Assembly: GCA_016786595.1 (NCBI GenBank)
Contig: JAEUWB010000037.1
Coordinates: 1-32,708, forward strand
From: a bacterium
GTDB taxonomy: Bacteria > Bdellovibrionota_C > UBA2361 > SZUA-149 > JAEUWB01
Length of the DNA: 32,708 bases
Direction of reading: 5' to 3'
In this document: positions 32,553-32,708 of the stretch, in pieces
Layout of the letters: each line of letters opens with the position of its first letter
Position numbering within the stretch: position 1 is the first letter of the stretch
Notes under the pieces: generated by a model
Told to the model about the DNA's origin: nothing
What the model saw: only the letters and a program-made list of their open reading frames with translations
Database searches by the model: none
Program-made: the position numbers and the translations under genes

Positions 32553-32708
32553 AGATGCCAGCTAACTGGCTGAAATCGATTGTATTTTCTGATGCTTCGT
32601 GGATTGTATACAATAACTGCATACCTTTTTACTCGTGTGACGTGGTGTCGACCTGCGCTAGGCAAGTCTTTCTAAGCCCTTTCAGTAGCACGAATGCCAC
32701 CTGATTCA
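32553..32708. other. Right flank of the repeat array, gene-free to window end
   Basis: No ORF is credible here. The flank opens with another private hairpin, GCCAG-ctaa-CTGGC (32557-32570), then an AT-rich stretch with a perfect palindrome ATTGTATACAAT (32603-32614). No fifth repeat copy appears at the expected phase (ending near 32620). It could hold a leader or the beginning of another element cut by the window end. The octamer GTCGACCT occurs on both sides of the array (32269-32276 and 32647-32654). Confidence 0.4.

Noticed and set aside
32296-32570. Integron attC array or tandem tRNA-like genes
   Set aside because: No core-site consensus (GTTRRRY/RYYYAAC), no gene cassettes between units and no cloverleaf; the units are too short and too regular.
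32269-32654. Octamer GTCGACCT on both sides of the array as a target-site duplication
   Set aside because: An 8-base match between two flanks of this size is not rare, and the surrounding bases do not line up; no transposase is near.

Overview
The window reads as a chromosomal stretch of a Gram-negative, moderately AT-rich bacterium. It has an LPS-assembly lipoprotein (LptE), several Sec/lipobox lipoproteins, an outer-membrane efflux channel, SURF1 (a haem-copper oxidase assembly factor, so probably an aerobe) and a two-subunit pyruvate dehydrogenase E1. The mix looks proteobacterial, perhaps one of the deltaproteobacterial-type lineages, but there is no rRNA or other marker here to fix it. 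Gene functions were assigned from motifs read by eye, not from searches.

Layout. 1-1246 (minus): a membrane flippase-like protein followed by a glycosyltransferase cut by the window edge. 1362-2758 (plus): an unrecognised protein, then a decayed toxin-antitoxin pair with its palindromic operator still intact. 2765-4451 (minus): lptE and a solute-binding protein, divergent from leuS (4554-6998). 7020-9518 (minus): a small helical protein, an RtcB-type RNA ligase and a TraB/GumN-like secreted protein. 9597-11851 (plus): a DUF4397 lipoprotein and a secreted GH13 amylase-like enzyme. 11878-16554 (minus): QmcA/NfeD membrane pair, thioredoxin-like protein, gamma-carbonic-anhydrase-like protein, pdhB and pdhA. 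17124-19859 (plus): RuvC-like nuclease, secreted EEP phosphodiesterase, metallo-beta-lactamase-fold hydrolase. 20479-24943: DUF2959 lipoprotein, a divergent Glu/Leu-type dehydrogenase, a HEAT/hydrolase fusion with a lost nucleophile, and a PfkB sugar/nucleoside kinase. 25015-28652: CPBP protease, an M48 protease in an operon with two UPF0145 proteins, and a DegT aminotransferase. 28782-31000 (plus): SURF1 and an RND outer-membrane lipoprotein. 31097-32254 (plus): an AAA/DUF4143 ATPase. 32296-32708: a CRISPR-like repeat array.

Most protein-coding regions are ordinary. The material worth a second look is non-coding. (a) Four 36-base repeats at a 67-68 base period near the right end resemble a short CRISPR array, but most of the intervals contain their own private palindrome, which CRISPR spacers should not. 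(b) A 23-pair hairpin at 20163-20285 has G-U pairs that make sense only as plus-strand RNA. (c) A GC-rich, hairpin-rich gene-free block lies at 16747-17023. (d) A cluster of nested palindromes lies at 19926-20076. (e) The DUF4143 gene has a perfect 10-bp inverted repeat that brackets its likely -10 box and runs into the start codon. No cas genes, reverse transcriptase, transposase or tRNA/rRNA genes were recognised in the window.
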